Shown here one piece after another: positions 60,303-64,000 of a DNA stretch of 64,000 nucleotides (the first letter of the stretch is position 1; every line of letters begins with the position of its first letter). The notes beneath the pieces were generated by a model. That model ran no database searches and was not told the origin of the DNA. It worked only from the letters and a program-made list of their open reading frames with translations. The stretch is from Diplonema papillatum (lineage: Eukaryota; Euglenozoa; Diplonemea; Diplonemida; Diplonemidae): NCBI GenBank assembly GCA_030068145.1, contig JAPJBO010000048.1, positions 310,001 through 374,000 of the forward strand, in the 5' to 3' direction. The position numbers and the translations under genes are program-made.

Positions 60303-63300
60303 CCTCCAGTGGGAGGTCCTCCACAGTGGGTCCTCCACAATGGGTCGCAGAAGTCCACGGTGGGTCCTCCACAATGGGTCGCAGTTGTCCACGGTGGGTC
60401 CTCCACAGTGGGTTCTCCACAGTGGGTCCTCCACAATGGGTCGCAGTAGTCCACGGTGGGTCCTCCACAATGGGTCGAGTAGTCCACAGTGGTCCTCCAC
60501 AATGGGTCGAGTAGTCCACGGTGGGTCCTCCACAATGGGTCGCAGTAGTCCACAGTGGGTCCTCCACAATGGGTCGAGTAGTCCACGGTGGGTCCTCCAC
60601 AATGGGTCGCAGTAGTCCACAGTGGGTCCTCCACAATGGGTCGCAGTAGTCCACAGTGGGTCCTCCACAATGGGTCGCAGAAGTCCACGGTGGGTCCTCC
60701 ACAATGGGTCGCAGTTGTCCACGGTGGGTCCTCCACAGTGGGTTCTCCACAGTGGGTCCTCCACAATGGGTCGCAGTAGTCCACGGTGGGTCCTCCACAA
60801 TGGGTCGAGTAGTCCACAGTGGTCCTCCACAATGGGTCGAGTAGTCCACGGTGGGTCCTCCACAATGGGTCGCAGTAGTCCACAGTGGGTCCTCCACAAT
60901 GGGTCGAGTAGTCCACGGTGGGTCCTCCACAATGGGTCGCAGTAGTCCACAGTGGGTCCTCCACAATGGGTCGCAGTAGTCCACAGTGGGTCCTCCACAA
61001 TGGGTCGCAGTAGTCCACAGTGGGTCCTCCACAATGGGTCGCAGTAGTCCACAGTGGGTCCTCCACAGTGGGTCCTCCACAGTGAATCCTCCACAATGGG
61101 TCGCAGTAGTCCACGGTGGGTCCTCCACAATGGGTCGAGTAGTCCACGGTGGGTCCTCCACAATGGGTCGCAGTAGTCCACAGTGGGTCCTCCACAATGG
61201 GTCGAGTAGTCCACGGTGGGTCCTCCACAATGGGTCGCAGTAGTCCACAGTGGGTCCTCCACAATGGGTCGAGTAGTCCACAGTGGGTCCTCCACAATGG
61301 GTCGAGTAGTCCACGGTGGGTCCTCCACAATGGGTCGCAGTAGTCCACGGTGGGTCCTCCACAATGGGTCGAGTAGTCCACAGTGGGTCCTCCACAATGG
61401 GTCGAGTAGTCCACGGTGGGTCCTCCACAATGGGTCGCAGTAGTCCACAGTGGGTCCTCCACAATGGGTCGAGTAGTCCACGGTGGGTCCTCCACAATGG
61501 GTCGCAGTAGTCCACAGTGGGTCCTCCACAATGGGTCGAGTAGTCCACGGTGGGTCCTCCACAATGGGTCGCAGTAGTCCACAGTGGGTCCTCCACAATG
61601 GGTCGAGTAGTCCACGGTGGGTCCTCCACAATGGGTCGCAGTAGTCCACAGTGGGTCCTCCACAATGGGTCGAGTAGTCCACAGTGGGTCCTCCACAATG
61701 GGTCGCAGTAGTCCACAGTGGGTCCTCCACAATGGGTCGAGTAGTCCACGGTGGGTCCTCCACAATGGGTCGCAGTAGTCCACAGTGGGTCCTCCACAGT
61801 GGGTCCTCCACAGTTAATCCTCCACAATGGGTCGCAGCAGTCCACGGTGGGTCCTCCACAATGGGTCGAGTAGTCCACGGTGGGTCCTCCACAATGGGTC
61901 GAGTAGTCCACAGTGGGTCCTCCACAATGGGTCGAGTAGTCCACGGTGGGTCCTCCACAATGGGTCGCAGTAGTCCACAGTGGGTCCTCCACAATGGGTC
62001 GAGTAGTCCACGGTGGGTCCTCCACAATGGGTCGCAGTAGTCCACAGTGGGTCCTCCACAGTGGGTCCTCCACAGTGAATCCTCCACAATGGGTCGCAGC
62101 AGTCCACGGTGGGTCCTCCACAATGGGTCGCAGCAGTCCACGGTGGGTCCTCCACAATGGGTCGCAGTAGTCCACGGTGGGTCCTCCACAATGGGTCGCA
62201 GTAGTCCACAGTGGGTCCTCCACAATGGGTCGAGTAGTCCACGGTGGGTCCTCCACAATGGGTCGCAGTAGTCCACAGTGGGTCCTCCACAATGGGTCGC
62301 AGCAGTCCACGGTGGGTCCTCCACAATGGGTCGAGTAGTCCACAGTGGGTCCTCCACAGTGGGTCCTCCACAGTGAATCCTCCACAATGGGTCGCAGCAG
62401 TCCACGGTGGGTCCTCCACAATGGGTCGCAGCAGTCCACGGTGGGTCCTCCACAATGGGTCGCAGTAGTCCACGGTGGGTCCTCCACAGTGGGTCGAGTA
62501 GTCCACAGTGGGTCCTCCACAGTGGGTCCTCCACAGTGAATCCTCCACAATGGGTCGCAGCAGTCCACGGTGGGTCCTCCACAGTGGGTCGCAGTAGTCC
62601 ACAGTGGGTCCTCCACAATGGGTCGCAGTAGTCCACAGTGGGTCCTCCACAATGGGTCGAGTAGTCCACAGTGGGTCCTCCACAATGGGTCGCAGTAGTT
62701 CACAGTGGGTCCTCCACAATGGGTCGAGTAGTCCACGGTGGGTCCTCCACAACGGGTCGAGTAGTCCACAGTGGGTCCTCCACAATGGGTCGCAGCAGTC
62801 CACGGTGGGTCCTCCTCAATGGGTCCTCCACAGTGGGTCCTCCACAATGGGTCGCAGTGGGTCCTCCACAGTGAATCCTCCACAATGGGTCGCAGTAGTC
62901 CACAGTGGGTCCTCCACAATGGGTCGAGTAGTCCACAGTGGGTCCTCCACAACGGGTCGAGTAGTCCACAGTGGGTCCTCCACAATGGGTCGCAGTAGTC
63001 CACAGTGGGTCCTCCACAATGGGTCGAGTAGTCCACAGTGGGTCCTCCACAATGGGTCGCAGCAGTCCACGGTGGGTCCTCCACAGTGGGTCCTCCACAG
63101 TGGGTCCTCCACAGTGAATCCTCCACAATGGGTCGCAGCAGTCCACGGTGGGTCCTCCACAATGGGTCGCAGTAGTCCACGGTGGGTCCTCCACAGTGAA
63201 TCCTCCACAATGGGTCGCAGCAGTCCACGGTGGGTCCTCCACAATGGGTCGCAGTAGTCCACAGTGGGTCCTCCACAATGGGTCGCAGTAGTCCACAGTG

Positions 63301-64000
63301 GGTCCTCCACAGTGAATTCTCCACAATGGGTCGCAGTAGTCCACGGTGGGTCCTCCACGATGGGTCGCAGTAGTCCACAGTGGGTCCTCCACAGTGGGTC
63401 CTCCACAGTGGGTCCTCCACAATGGGTCGCAGCAGTCCACGGTGGGTCCTCCACAATGGGTCGCAGTAGTCCACGGTGGGTCCTCCACAGTGAATCCTCC
63501 ACAATGGGTCGCAGCAGTCCACGGTGGGTCCTCCACAATGGGTCGCAGTAGTCCACAGTGGGTCCTCCACAATGGGTCGCAGTAGTCCACAGTGGGTCCT
63601 CCACAGTGGGTCCTCCACAGTGGGTCCTCCACAATGGGTCGCAGTAGTCCACAGTGGGTCCTCCACAGTGAATTCTCCACAATGGGTCGCAGTAGTCCAC
63701 GGTGGGTCCTCCACAATGGGTCGCAGTAGTCCACAGTGGGTCCTCCACAGTGAATTCTCCACAATGGGTCGCAGTAGTCCACGGTGGGTCCTCCACAATG
63801 GGTCGCAGTAGTCCACAGTGGGTCCTCCACAGTGGGTCCTCCACAGTGGGTCCTCCACAATGGGTCGCAGTAGTCCACAGTGGGTCCTCCACAATGGGTT
63901 GCAGTAGTCCACAGTGAATCCTCCACAGTGGGTCGCAGTAGTCCACAGTGGGTCCTCCACAATGGGTCGCAGTAGTCCACGGTGGGTCCTCCACAATGGG
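60303..64000. repeat. 17/34-bp satellite array running off the window
   Basis: Built from gtgggtcctccacaatg and ggtcgcagtagtccaca modules. Variants gtgggtcgagtagtccac and gtgaatcctccacaatg recur in blocks, and a roughly 300-bp block is duplicated at 60303-60500 and 60620-60860. More than 3.6 kb with no flank seen on the right. Frames on both strands remain open for up to 1300 codons because the unit lacks stops. Confidence 0.97.

Noticed and set aside
60091-63996. Reading frames of up to 1301 codons (WRTHCGLLRP-type) across the right-hand satellite
   Set aside because: The repeat unit lacks stops in several frames on both strands, and several overlapping frames are equally long with irregular unit order. 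There is no start, domain or composition argument for coding.

Overview
The window is eukaryotic nuclear DNA from a repeat-rich protist. Coding exons end at spliceosomal-type GT/AG borders, several introns run to kilobases, and satellites and mobile elements fill most of the space. The best taxonomic clue is a degenerate 18S rRNA fragment (about 20335-20585, minus strand). Its diagnostic stretches (AAGGATGGCAGCAGG, CAAATTGCCCAAT, GAGGCAGCGAAGTGAAATAG) look euglenozoan (diplonemid/euglenid-like) rather than like stramenopiles, alveolates or plants. All recognisable host genes lie on the minus strand, and two of them have a 3' splice-site-like AG 2-12 nt before the start ATG. That fits, but does not prove, co-directional transcription with spliced-leader trans-splicing.

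Layout. 0-7.1 kb: exon-like minus-strand pieces of unrecognised gene(s), separated by a 260-bp tandem array, a 132-bp array and a complex satellite of about 2.6 kb. 7.17-11.98 kb: a 5'-truncated Penelope-like retroelement of the permuted type (GIY-YIG nuclease in front of the reverse transcriptase), whose single ORF continues into an intact-looking ubiquitin-specific protease (USP) and a terminal zinc-finger-like motif. It sits inside the G-run of an older element with long inverted repeats (remainder 11.98-13.23 kb). 14.6-17.5 kb: RasGAP-domain gene with duplicated exon pieces and a SINE-like insertion. 17.9-22.1 kb: minisatellite, unknown ORF, 18S fragment, GA microsatellite. 22.2-29.4 kb: two-exon gene for a protein with two TH1/PH-like modules. 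Its 3.65-kb intron holds a hAT transposase relic and 31 identical 24-bp repeats, and its 5' end is tandemly multiplied in 677-bp units. 30.9-34.3 kb: an ARM-repeat protein and an ankyrin protein, each with partial copies of its own 3' end downstream. 35-43.7 kb: mostly non-coding, with foldback palindromes, SINE-like pieces and a second long-inverted-repeat element. 44.1-46.3 kb: unknown Ser/Pro-rich, possibly membrane-anchored protein with a 618-bp tandem duplication of its 3' part. 46.4-50.9 kb: AT-rich block of hairpins and short repeats. 50.90-56.60 kb: a complete DNA transposon (terminal inverted repeats, TTA target duplication) encoding a 1564-aa DDE-type transposase whose C-terminal region contains a catalytically dead USP-like fold. 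57.0-58.7 kb and 60.3-64.0 kb: satellites; the last continues past the window.

The most interesting observation is that two unrelated mobile elements (a Penelope-like retroelement and a DDE transposon) both carry ubiquitin-protease-type domains at the C-terminal side of their replication enzyme, one apparently active and one a pseudoenzyme.
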